A DNA stretch of 64,000 nt from Pristionchus mayeri (taxonomy: Eukaryota > Nematoda > Chromadorea > Rhabditida > Neodiplogasteridae), in assembly GCA_036245805.1 (NCBI GenBank), contig BTRK01000006.1, positions 40,676,901 through 40,740,900 of the forward strand. Direction: 5' to 3'. This document shows positions 31,946 to 44,400 of this stretch, piece by piece. How positions within the stretch are numbered: the stretch's first letter is position 1; each line of letters begins with the position of its first letter. The notes below the pieces were generated by a model that searched no databases, was not told the origin of the DNA, and worked only from the letters and a program-made list of their open reading frames with translations. Made by a program: the position numbers and the translations under genes.

Positions 31946-32812
31946 TAGTAGAGTTCGGGTCTTCATTTCCCGCGCTCTTTTAGGCTAATCGAGTGTCGAG
32001 AGAGAGAGTGAGAGTATGATGAAGAGACAGTGGTCTCGTTTCGCGAAATCTACAAACTAGGGATGGCTTCGCAAGACATGGATATCATCTTTTTGCGCAC
32101 ATTCTGACCGTTCTCTCTCCTACTCATCTGATTGGAGAGAGAACGCAGATTAAACGCAGGGTATTGCATCTGATTGGTTAATTAAATCATCTAGCCATAT
32201 AAAGTGTCCTGAGAAATAAAAAGAAAAGGTTTCAGGTAGCAATCTTTAATCCTACTTCTGAGGGTGGGCGATCAATCGGAGTCGCTGCATCGTTTCTCCT
32301 TCAGCCTCTTCCATGTCGCCGATAAATCTACTTCCAGTATAAACCTTGACCTGGAATCGATAGAATCGATAATCAAAATCGATAGTAGGGACACGCTAGG
32401 GCATGCTGATGTTTTAATTAGCATACAATTGTAACCAGTTAAAATGATGTAGGGGATAACAATGGGCTTTCCGTTAGAGAACTGCTTGCTTGGTCGAACA
32501 AGAAAATGTGCGCTCTATTACATTTAATTGCTTAGAGCGCATTACGATATGATAAATGTGGCGAGAAAATAATTTAATAAACTGACCTTATCGTGCATCA
32601 CGAAGTACGGGCTACCTCTGCAGCACATCGGGGAGCAATACTCGGCATTCGCGTCGACCTAGAAATTACGGATAGATCAGTTAATAATTCTTTATCATGC
32701 GACAAAGCATGAGATATCATATAGATGATACAGGGAAAATTAGGAGCATGATAATTAAATGTCATATCTAGAAGACAAAGGGAAAATAGCCATCAGGTAG
32801 TTGCTGTTCCCA

Positions 32813-33940
32813 CTTGATCAATTCAATTCAATTCAATATTTATCATGTCAAGCGCTAACGCTAGATGAGGAGTGGTCGGTATTCTTCGGTCGTTGCAGAC
32901 CACCAGTGGGGGCCAATCGTTCTTCTCAGGTCGTCTCTCCAGCGTATTCTAGGCTGACCTTGTGGGCGACTCCGGCTGTAGGGAATCCAGACAGTAGTAG
33001 CTCTGATCCACTGCTCCAAATCCATCCTTCTGATTTTGAGTGCCCATTGAGCCTTCCGTTTCAGCGCTTCTTGATTCCAATCCCGCACCCCTGTCGCATT
33101 GCGCACATTCTCGTTTCTCCATCGGTCCCTCAGAGTAATACCCAACATCTTCCTCTCCATTTTCCGCTGAGTTACACTAAGACGCTCCTTTTCGCTTGCT
33201 CGCAACGCCCAGACTTCTGAACCGTAAAGTACCGTAGAAGAGATACAACTATCGAAGAGTCTCCTCTTAGTCTTCATAGGAAGAAGGCGAGATGAGAGTA
33301 GTGTAGAAATCTTGCTCCAAGCGAGCCATCCCAGGCGAATTCTGTGTTCAATTTCATCCTTGTGATCGAGGGGGAGCGAGATTCTCCCACCAAGATATGT
33401 TGTCGAATGGACAAAGTTGAAGGACAAATTGTCGATGGCAATGGGTGCTCGAGTGGTGCTGCACGAGGTTAGAAGCACGGTTTTTGAATCGTTTACTTCC
33501 AAACCAACGCGTGCGCATGCTTCCATTAACATTTTTTAACATTCGCTGCAGTTCAGGTCTTGATTTAGCTATCAAGGCGATGTCGTCCGCGTACTCGAGG
33601 TGGCTCAAGTTCTTTCCATCGATCTTGATTCTGTCATTCTCCCAATCGATCTCGTTCATTGCTGAACGAAGGACGACGTTGAAAAGGCGAGGGGAAAGAG
33701 TGTCCCCTTGGCGAACTCCTCTCCTGATTGTGACTGGAACGAGATCTTCGTTCACTCGGATGACAGTAGTCGAAGACTCGTAGAGGCGGCGGAGGAGGTG
33801 GATGAGGGTAGGATTTATCCCAGATGTCCATAGAGATTGCCATACCGCACTCCACTCCACACAGTCAAAAGCCTTACGGAAGTCAACGAATCCGAGATAC
33901 AGTGGAATACCGTATTCGTGAGTACGCTTGAGCATTTGAA
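32813..33940 (-). mobile_element. 5'-truncated RTE-type non-LTR retrotransposon
   Basis: Reverse transcriptase C-terminal half on the minus strand: FVDFRKAFD (motif A), GVRQGDTLSPRLFN (motif B), HLEYADDIALIA (motif C), then the thumb region with YGSEVWALRASEKE and RKMERKMLGITLRDR, typical of the RTE/BovB group. One extra base in an A run (plus 33532-33537) splits it into two frames. The 3' end finishes in ATTCA/ATTGA-type short repeats (32817-32836), as RTE elements often do. The 5' part is missing at 33936. It lies in an intron of gene copy A and is absent from copy B. Confidence 0.85.
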
Positions 33941-34261
33941 TATTAATTTAAAAATGTAAAAATGAAAGTTAATATTATTTATAATATAATTCTTTATAAA
34001 GAATGAATAAATAAATAAATGTACTCGGAGTTCAGTCCACTGCAGCTGTCTCGTGTTCAGAATTCCCGTGAATTTCTCGTCCGCGTGCACGACAACCTAA
34101 AAAAGATATAGCAAATATGTAGATGTCTGACACGATTGCTACTTCCTAAGTTTGCTACTTCCGAGAGTACCTCCTTGTCCTGTGCCTGTGCGATACGGTG
34201 CCTTTTCACAGCGGTGATATCGCACTCGGGAGAAGGCGAAATCACATCTTGCATGTAGACC

Positions 34262-34392
34262 GTATTCGCCCTGCCCAATCGCTGGAGGGAGGTAGTGAGA
34301 AAGAAGGGAGCATACATTGGTCACTGAGAATTGTAAAGCATTGAATAAAAAATAAAAACGAAAAATTATACGAACTTTCCGGACACCCCAAT
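34262..34392 (+). mobile_element. Solo 3' end of a second mariner copy
   Basis: Matches the transposase C-terminal coding end and terminal repeat of 30705-31945 in the opposite direction, ending GGACACCCCAA before TA. Its inner edge directly abuts a truncated exon of gene copy A (34171-34260). Two exon regions present in copy B are missing here, so the fragment marks a deletion or rearrangement breakpoint. Confidence 0.85.
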
Positions 34393-35021
34393 ATGACGTC
34401 ATGCCGCTTTTTTCTTTGAAATATCAATATGTCAAAGGATGACGTCATAGGACGACCGGTCGATCGTCGAAAGTATGCAGAATGAAGACACGAAATTTAT
34501 TGGGAGCCTTAAAGATATTGCAATGATAGTTTACCTTGGTCATCGCACGGTCCGACCACCGCCATGGTCTAAAATTGTTTGGTCAAGTCAATATGGATTC
34601 CTTTTACACACCGTGCCAGTGAAGGCGCTGATGCTGAGTTCAGGCGCGAGAGTCATCACGTAGCTGCGGTACAGCACGCATTCCGCCTGTGTTCAAGATG
34701 ATCGACAATTTAAAATTCTTTTGAAACGGGAAATCTTTCCAATAAAATTCCACTAAATATTATTGAATAATATAATGAAATGTTGACCTGTTTCGCCGTC
34801 GTGTCCACACGAATCAGCCTTTGCTTCAGGACATCCGTGTCCTGAAATTTTATGTTTGACTCTCTTGATCGAACTGCGTGATATCTTGGTGTGGACAGAG
34901 ATAGGACAAGAAGGGTGCTCATCTGAGTTTTTCGAATGAGACTTGTCGGGCAAGAGCCCACCAATAGTGACAAGAATAGCCGATTATTCCCTTATTATGA
35001 CTCTCTCAGAGAATTGAAAAT

Positions 35022-35465
35022 ATCTACGTAATGGAAATATAGGAACGAAAACCGTGAAATTTCTAAAAATATCACGTTTCGTGGACTATGGCGAATTTAC
35101 TTTTTTGCTACTTTTGTTTTTTTGCATTCATTTTTTCATATGCGTTTTCATAAAACGGATGGGATTTTACACGGAAATATGGCTAGAAATGCAATAAAAG
35201 CTCGTGAAAAAATGTGAAATATTGACGAAATAGCCATAACCGGGTTTTAGCACTGCTTCATCAATTTGCCATATTCACGAGCTTTTATTGCATTTCTAGC
35301 CATATTTCCGTGTAAAATCCCATCCGTTTTATGAAAACGCATATGAAAAAAAGAATGCAAAAAAGCAAAAGTCGTAAAAATGAAAATTCACCACAATCCA
35401 CGAAACATGATATTTTTGGAACTTGCACGGTTTTCGTTCCTAAATTTCCATCACGTACGATACGC
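35022..35465. mobile_element. Foldback element in intron of gene copy A
   Basis: Arms of about 180 bp (35022-35205 and 35265-35463) are inverted copies; shared landmarks include 'ggaacgaaaaccgtg' and 'atggctagaaatgcaataaa'. A spacer of about 60 bp separates them. The corresponding intron of copy B (about 45580) lacks it. Confidence 0.75.
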
Positions 35466-36422
35466 TTTACAATCTCGGCCTTGAGCATACGACTTGTATT
35501 ATACGACAAGTAAACATTAATACAAATAATATTAATAATACAGTTGGGTGTGGGGGGGGGGGGGTAAATCTCTAAAATAGTCATACCCAGCTGTAATCGA
35601 TGACGACGATGTTACTGTCATCGAGGGCATAGAAACCGCACAACTCTCCGAACCCGTAGAGGTCGCAGATGTTATCGATGATGAAGACCCTGAAAAAATA
35701 TTTACGGATGATTTTTGCTGGGAAATGAACAAGATAATTTTGAAAAAAAGTATCGTAATTTCCAGAAAATCGTATATTTTATACAAATCAATGTGATTTA
35801 ATCCCTTATCATTTTCTCTTCTCTAGTTCAATAATATATCACAAACATTTATCTTTTCTAATTTTCGTTATCAGCTCAAATGGTATAAACGTTAAAGAAT
35901 GAAGGCTATTCACCTCTTTATGTGAACATAACAGAAAAAGTACAAATAAATGTTGATCATTGATCTTTGAGTAGGCAGAATACCTCGACGTGAACAGGTC
36001 GACGACACGCAAAGTGAAGGTTGTGCTCTCGTCGTCCGCCAGAAGCTCCAGGTAGCCATCGGGAGAACTTCCGAATGTCTACGAAATTATTTTCTTCTTC
36101 TCTAACATCCAGAAAGCCATTCATTGCTGGTATACTCTCCAAACATGCATGCCCACCCCCTAACTAAAAGACATCGAACTATATCATAAGATCACTCACT
36201 CTTTCGTTGAAAATGGAGAAGTGCCAGCGACAATCTCCCGCCACTGCGCTTTCCCATACAGCCCCACACTCCGCCCGCTCCGAGATCACGATTGCATCCT
36301 GTAAATGTGACGTCATTGATCAAAGATTAAAATACACAAACTCTTTGGAGGTTTGCAGTGGAGGAGGACGCCGGAAGAGCTTGCCTAGTTGATGGAAAGA
36401 GAGAGGAGGCTACCACTCCCAT

Positions 36423-38489
36423 GGAGGCGAAGATCGAGGAATGAAGTGAGCAGGGCAATAAAGAATGGCGAGATAATACATGCAAATGAGGTATTTGACT
36501 GAATTTACGTGCGTTCTTTCTCCCCCCTGTTGGCCGATCCTGAGACATGCAGAGGAGGGCACCATCACTTTTCATTAAAAAAGGGTTCCCATGGAAAAGG
36601 ATCATGTACTCTCACAACGACTGTACTGCATGCTGAGTACTGTACGGTAGTTTTCGCTAAATTCTGCGCATAGCACTATTTGACTAATTCGACTATATTT
36701 TTATGTAAATTGCATTAAACTGGATCGCGCATTCCATGTTTTCACAACAAAAATCCATTAAACTCAATAATAAGGAAGAAAACCGATGCTAAGAAACGTG
36801 GTGTAACGCAGTGTGCATTTCGAAATTCCGTCTTTTCCTAATCAAGCGGCCGTTTTCTCAATCAATGGCTTGGATGCATACAGTATTTTTATTTTGCCTG
36901 CATTTTCAATGAACTTTAGAAATTAATTGTGCAGCTTGTAGACATTTATTTAACTTTAAACCAAGTGATTTCTTATCGGAAAAGCGCCCTCTATAACCCC
37001 ATGGTGCCAGTTTGTCGTCGGCGAGACTCGTGGGAACCCTTTTTTAAGCACGCTCGCATCGGGGGAGGTAAATAACATGCACTAATTAGGGTCCGAGAAT
37101 ATGTCTTGGTTCGCTCATGAGTCCGAATCAACCTGTGAAATCTGCTTTCGCAAATATTGATTTTGAGCTATGTCAAGATTGTGATGGGTAATCATTCCAG
37201 TATCTCTCTTCCTTCCCCTCATTTCCATACACATCGCTTCTTGGATAGACGTAGATTGAGAATGAAGAAATGTAGGGAGACACTGTCTTTTGGTATGCCA
37301 GCTTTTTCTCAGTTGATAATACAGCCTTGTGTTGAACGAAAACTGCGTAATCAAAAACTATATTTTTTACATTCTAGGCACATGTCTCTGCTGTTACTTA
37401 GTTCTACCGTTCCATCCAATCGCTCATAATGTAATTATTTTGACGCTGAATTATCGTAAATTTATCATTGATCTTATTCGCTGCAAACTCCGAAGAAAGG
37501 TAGGGATTCGAATTCGAAAAACGGCACAGCCGTCCGTTTATTATACCATAACTCGATCAAAAGAGAAGGTTTTTGAATGAAGATGCGGTTGTTACCCAAT
37601 TTCGAATTAATGACGGACAATCTATACCTATCTATAAAGCGCAATTCCGTGTTCAGTCTGTTCTGATTGCGAAACAGTTGCGAAATGAGGAGAAAGGTTG
37701 CGAAACGATTACGAAATGTGGAGGGAGAGATCGCGCGTCAACAAGTTGTGAAACGAGTGATTGCGAAACCTACTCCGCTAGGACGGGGCAGCCGGACTAG
37801 TAAAAAAATAAGAAAATTTAAGGTTGTCTCACCGACAATTCCATCGTTCCGTCAATAGAAAGACATCGTTCAATGTAACTCAGCCCAATCAAAACCAGCT
37901 CCAGCTGCCGAAGGTTGTTCACGAAATCTACTGCAGATTCTAATTCAATATTTCCAGAAACAACATATTCAAGCAGAATAAACTTAAATTCAATCTTTTT
38001 CGAAATATTTTGAAATTTATTTGCGAAAAACGTTCTCGTTGACGTAATTAATCTCGAGCGTCACCGCACCGAAACATGACTTGACGAAATACAAATGTTT
38101 CTGAATGGTTTCACCCGTTATGTTGGAATTTGAAGACCCAAGGCCCTTTGTAGGAAACAATCAACAGCATGTATGACATACAAATATCATTTTTACAAGG
38201 GAATTGTCTTTCGTTCTCAGAGAATGAGGACTGTCTCCTCCGTGACATACCTGCTGAGATTCCAATTTAGCCATTCACGCATTATTAATTATTATTGCAC
38301 CTACGCTAGCTAAATATGTGATTAGAACAATGAACATTTATGTTTTGAGAAAGGATGAAAGTGAGAATCCATCAATTCTCATGCATATTGGCGCAATTCG
38401 ATGACCCAAATGAAACAGAAATTTATCTTTATCCGGGACATGGGTCGACTTCGGTTGTCTTGGCAAATTCACACGCATCGCTCTCCGAT
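36423..38489. other. Spacer between the duplicated genes
   Basis: 36423 to about 37290 is the upstream flank of copy A, alignable with parts of 46728-47310. 37291-38243 is unique sequence, with a curious 'ttgcgaaac' repeat near 37660-37770. From 38244 it is the 3' flank of copy B. I see no gene. Small open frames at 37573-37858 have low-complexity, Lys/Arg-rich products and no splice support. Confidence 0.5.
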
Positions 38490-41400
38490 TTATAGCAGCT
38501 CCTCCTCCGACAAGCTCCGCCCAACCCCCTTCTGGGCGGCGATCGAGGCGAGGCGAGCGAGCGAGACCATTCTGCAAGCGAGCAAAGGAGTAGAGTTCGA
38601 AATTCGATTCGTCATTTCCCACACTCTCTCTAGAGTAATCGAGTGTCGAGAAAGAGTATGGTGAAGAGACCGTGGTATCGTTTCGAGGAAATCTTCAAAC
38701 TAGGGATGGTTCCGTAAGAAAAGACTGTCGTCTTTCTGCGCACATTCTGAGCGTTATCTGTCCTACTCATTTGATTGGAGAGAGAACGCTCAGAACGGAT
38801 TTCTTGCGAAGCCGATAGTATTACATCTGGTTGGTTGATTAAATCATCTAGACGTAAACAATGTCCTAAGAAATATAAAGAAAGGGTTCCAAGATAGCTT
38901 CAATCTCTAATCCTACCTGTGAGGGCGGGCGATCAATCGGAGTCGCTGCATCTTTCCTCCTTCAGACTCGTCCATGTCGCCAATCGATCGACTCCCAGTA
39001 CCATCCTTGACCTGAAATCGATAAAATCGATAATCAAAATCGATAATAGGGACTCGCAAAGGACATTCTGATGGTGTGATAAATATAAAATTGTATCCAG
39101 TTAAAATTATGTAGGGGATCCCAATGGGCTTTTCGTTAGAAAACAGTTTGCTTTGTAAAGAAAGTAGAATTCGGCTCTCACGACAGGCGTGCTTTGCCGC
39201 CCCCGCGCCAATTTAGCGTTCAGTCTGTCTTGAGGTTATCAGCGGCCTATGCGTAAGGCTAACCGCCCGTGTTGTGTGCACGTTGTGGGGGATTTTACTT
39301 TCGCGATTTTTAATCACTACCAACATTTCTTAACCCCCTTGATGTGGGTGGATCTGAGGACGCGGGCGGGGATCGAACTCGTGAAACTTCGTGACCCTTC
39401 GGTCGAGCAAGAAAATGTGCACTCGACTTCATTTATCTGCTGATTTGCACTTCGAGCGCATTTCGATATGATAAATGTGGCTTGAGAATAATTTAATAAA
39501 CTGACCTTATCGTGCATCATGAAGTACGGGCTGCCTCTGCAGCACATCGGGAAGCAATACTTGCTGTTCGCGTCGACCTATGAATTATGGATAGATCAGT
39601 TGCTGTTCCTAATTGTGTATTTGAATATGAATGAGTGATTAATGAAAGAATGAATAAACGAATAAATAAATGTACATGGAGTTTGGTCCAGAGCAGCTGT
39701 CGCGTGTTCAGGATTCCCGTGAATTTCGCGTCCGCTTGCACGACCACCTAAAAAAGATATGCAGTAACTGACACACTTGCTAACTAGGAATGGCTGCGAG
39801 GGTAGGTTGGAATTTTTGAATGAGACTTAGAACACTCTACTTGTTTCATATCTTCTAAACTCCACTGTGGATGTCTGGGCTCATAATGAGGAGAGGTGTA
39901 CAACCGTGGATTTCTGAGGCTATGTTTATGAATTCCACTACCACCCAGGCTTCCACAAGGGCGTTTAGCAGATATGAAAAACGTAGAAGATCCTATTTCG
40001 ATCGCACTAAGTCTCGTTCAAGAACTCCAACCTACCCACGCGGCCATTCCTTGTAAGTTCATGGCAGTTCTTCCATAAATTCCATTGTTTTTCGATTTTC
40101 TCTAGCTTTTGATTCTTTTCGCTGATCGCTTCTTCTCTTAGAGTACGTGGGGCTGTTTTAGGATAGATCAGAGAAGGAGGAAAACAGTAAATTAGATGAT
40201 GAAACAATAGGTATGCTCAGGATATACATGTAAATCAGTTCGCGAAGCAAAAGTCAACCAATATCAATATCATTGGCATAAATTGAGATCTAACAATGCT
40301 TTTTCATACTGTAGAGGATTGCATGCTGAGAAAATAAGTTTCAAAAAATAAGCGACAATGGTGCGAGTACCTCCTTGTCTTGAGACTGCGAGAGACGAAA
40401 CACATCAACTTCCGTGATGTCACACTCGAGAGAGGGCGCAATCACCTCTTGCATGTACACCCTGTTCGCGCTCAAAATCGACAAGTCAGGCAATTTATTT
40501 CCATTACAATTGATAAAGCTGCCCGCGCACTCCTTGTTTCACGCTCTCTCTCGCTCTGCGTGATCTGAGGGCCAGCATACGAAATATGGAGGGCACGTGC
40601 CGACAATTTAGACAAAAACATTTGACTACAGGCCTAGCTAGTTCCTACTCTAGAGATAAAATTTAGAAAATCTACGTTTGAATAGTTTGAATAATCTGAT
40701 GCTGAATCACCTCAAATCAATGACCATTGCAGTCGTCAGGTCGATGTCGTCATTGCGCACGACGAAGTAGCCGATCGCCTGAAGTCTCTCATTTACCTTT
40801 ATCGGTTTAACTATTTTTTTTGTTAAATCAATAAAAAAACTATAAATATAGGAGAAGTATTAGCTTCGTTGTGCATGCTCTCAAAACGTGACAAATGCTG
40901 CAATTGAGCAAAGTCAAACAAAAAAAATTGAATTAGCATGTATTGCAATGTAATGGAACACATATTTGTTCGACACTGGGACATATCATATATTCTGAGA
41001 GATCGCAGGTGGGGTTTGACAAAATGTTCAACGTGGTCCAATCCCCACAAAATTTTCATGGATGATACATCTAAGGCCCACTAACCTTTAAGTAACATTT
41101 TGGAGCCGGGGATTGAAAAGTGCCTAAAAGCCGGCTCTGGAAATTTAAAAACTTTGAAAATTCATAACATACGTCAAAGTTGAGTAGCAACTTCGGCAAA
41201 AAAGTAGAAATGATCGCCATTACGAGATGAACAACTTTGCTGCTGAGGTCGAAATGTATAAATAAAGTTTAAGAGACCCGCTCCGTAAGACTCGATCATA
41301 TTGAGCACCCCGCGGACATGTTCCTCTAGCAACAAGATCCGGAGGTCCATACTCGGGTGCTAGGAGTACATTAGGCCCACATTTCTCAAAACAACGGTTA

Positions 41401-44400
41401 TTACCTGATAGGTCCATTATACAGAAAGAAATTCAATTAAAAGTTGAAAATGGTCGAAAACCATATTTTCAAAACGCTGTAAGATGGATTCAATTTTCAA
41501 GTAGCATTAGCCATGTGATGCCTTGAAAGCCTAAAAAACATATCTAGGTGCTTTTCCGGTCAATTTTGAATACTCAGTTTTCACTCAAAAAATCACATTT
41601 TTCACTGTAACTGATGCCTTCCTTGGTTCCTCCAATAGTTTTTGTGCACACGTTGTAGCCCGATGGTACCTGACTTCATTCTACCCCAGGATATACTCAA
41701 TGGCTTTGTCTAAGTTCGAGATTTTTGAACTTGTAGATTTAACAGTGCTGATGTCGAACATGAAAACAATTGTCTTTGGTTGAACTGGAATTGAAACCGA
41801 TTAGATAAGTAATGATTACAACTTATTTACTTTCGATACTTTATATAACACTCAAATATCCCGAGTTTTGCTCAATTCTGAAAATTCGATTTTTGATCGT
41901 CTGAATTTTCAAAAATTGTGCATCTTTATCTCAATAATTTTGCTCCGGCTCCAATAATTTTGACATGGAAATTGTAGTACGTACCAGCACGTGTAATATC
42001 TTTGCTAAATAAGAATCACCAGCATTTTCGAAGTTCCTGATTTTCACGATTGAAATTGCGAAATCGCGAGATTCGAAATGTATCGAAAGTGAATTTCATC
42101 GGGAAAATGGCTTATATTCATGAGTCACCGGTTTAAATAAGTTGTATGCGTACATACCTATCTGAATAAAGTGAAAATATTGCATAGTTTGACAGTTTCC
42201 GAGAATCGAAATATTTCAATTTAAAAAAAAAGAATTTTTTAAAACATTGAAAACTGTGATTATTCTGGTGTAATAAAATTCCAATCATGACGTACAGTAC
42301 ATTCTCAAGAAAGCCTTTCTAGTATCTTTACCAAATTTGCGAAAATCAAATTTATTTATATTTCGAGATTTCTGATTTTGCCTAATGAATCGCAGATCTC
42401 TGAAACTTCGAAAGCTTCATTGGTGATAATATTGTGGCCAATTAGAAATGTGAGAGCGTATTGTCGATTGTTGCTAAGATCAATTGGCGTTTGATTTAAA
42501 TAGGCTAGATTTGAGGGAGGTAAATAATGAAATTAAATTCGTCGTTAATCGGGTTTTTAACAAACTTGAAAATCGTATGTTATGTGGCTGTCATTTTACA
42601 GTGCAGGAATATTAACTCCGATAGCCGTTGAAAACAACCAATAACAATCGTCATTTTCCCGATGAAATTCACTTTCGATACATTTCGAATCTCGCGATTT
42701 CGCAATTTCAATCGTGAAAATCAGGAACTTCGAAAATGCTGGTGATTCTTATTTAGCAAAGATATTACACGTGCTGGTACGTACTACAATTTCCATGTCA
42801 AAATTATTGGAGCCGGAGCAAAATTATTGAGATAAAGATGCACAATTTTTGAAAATTCAGACGATCAAAAATCGAATTCTCAGAATTGAGCAAAACTCGG
42901 GATATTTGAGTGATATATAAAGTATCGAAAGTAAATAAGTTGTAATCATTACTTATCAAATCGATTTCAATTCCAGTTCAACCAAAGACAATTGTTTTCA
43001 TGTTCGACATCAGCACTGTTAAATCTACAAGTTCAAAAATCTCAAACTTAGACAAAGCCATTGAGTATATCCTGGGGTAGAATGAAGTCAGGTACCATCG
43101 GGCTACAACGTGTGCACAAAAACTATTGGAGGAACCAAGGAAGGCATCAGTTACAGTGAAAAATGTGATTTTTTGAGTGAAAACTGAGTATTCAAAATTG
43201 ACCGGAAAAGCACCTAGATATGTTTTTTAGGCTTTCAAGGCATCACATGGCTAATGCTACTTGAAAATTGAATCCATCTTACAGCGTTTTGAAAATATGG
43301 TTTTTCGACAATTTTCAACTTTTAATTGAATTTCTTTCTGTATAATGGACCTATCAGGTAATAACCGTTGTTTTGAGAAATGTGGGCCTAATGTACTCCT
43401 AGCACCCGAGTATGGACCTCCGGATCTTGTTGCTAGAGGAACGTGTCCGCGGGGTGATCGAGTCTTACCGAGCGCTTCTCTTAAATAATGATATTGCAAA
43501 AATTGTGTTTTTTCGTGTTTCAAAAGTTGAAAAAATCGATGTCGTGAAAAAATATATTCCTAGTGCTAATGAGATCTCTTCGGATTCGGAATCTACGTCC
43601 TTTTTTATGCCGGGAAAAATGATAATTTCAAAAATCGCGAACGTGATATCACGCTTTTTTTCGCCGAAAAGATGTCCGATCGCGTGTTTTTCCTGTAGAT
43701 CGAAAATTTCATTTTCTAATTTTAGTGTCGAAATCGCTCAGATACATCTTTCCTTTCAATTTTCGATGCTTACCAACCCTTATTTGCCAATTCCCATCGA
43801 AAAAAACGGATATTTCGATACTTTCAAAAATCATGTGTTTCAGTAAATTTCTCAAATTTTAGGAAGCAAAACATGATTTTTTAAAGTATCGAAATATCCG
43901 GTTTTTTCGATGGAGGGTTGGTAAGCATCGAAAATTGAAAGGAAAGATGTATCTGAGCGATGTCGACACTAAAATTAGAAAGTGAAATTTTCGATCTAGA
44001 GGAAAAACACGCAATCGGACATGTTTTCGGCGAAAAAAGCGCGATATCACGTTCGCGATTTTCGAAATTAGATTTTTTCCCGGCATAAAAAAGGACGTAG
44101 ATTCCGAATCCGAAGAGATCTCATTAGCACTAGGAATATTTTTTTTCACGACATCGATTTTTTCAACTTTTGAAACACGAAAAAACACAATTTTTGCAAT
44201 ATCATTATTTAACCTTTATTTATACATTTCGACCTCAGCAGCAAAGTTGTTCATCTCGTAATGGCGATCATTTCTACTTTTTTGCCGAAGTTGCTACTCA
44301 ACTTTGACGTATGTTATGAATTTTCAAATTTTTTAAATTTCCAGAGCCGGCTTTTAGACACTTTTCAATTTCCGGCTTCACAAAATTAATTTTAAGTTAC

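Larger units (their letters stand above)
30584..36422 (-). pseudogene. Copy A of duplicated unknown gene, lacking two exon regions
   Basis: Exons on the minus strand: 36342-36422 (ATG, starts MGVVASS), 36200-36298, 35984-36078, 35587-35689, 34788-34841, 34612-34686, 34535-34568, then 34171 to about 34260 (5' end cut), 34025-34096, 32587-32658, 32256-32350 and 30584-30686 (TGA). Surviving junctions keep the same phases as copy B and many exon differences look synonymous, so the gene was under constraint. The counterparts of B exons 8 and 9 and the start of exon 10's neighbour are gone at the mariner fragment (34262-34392), which breaks the protein. The stop codon of B is CAA here, adding seven residues. 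Transcription of a shortened product is possible. Function unknown. Confidence 0.7.
30359..37290. repeat. Tandem duplication, copy A
   Basis: Matches 38244-47310 in order and direction, in exons and much intronic and flanking sequence. Differences are mostly insertions (mariner, RTE, foldback in A) or losses (two exon regions in A). The right edge is approximate. Confidence 0.8.

Noticed and set aside
37573..37858. Two overlapping small basic frames
   Set aside because: Product is low-complexity from a 'ttgcgaaac' repeat; no conservation in the duplicate.
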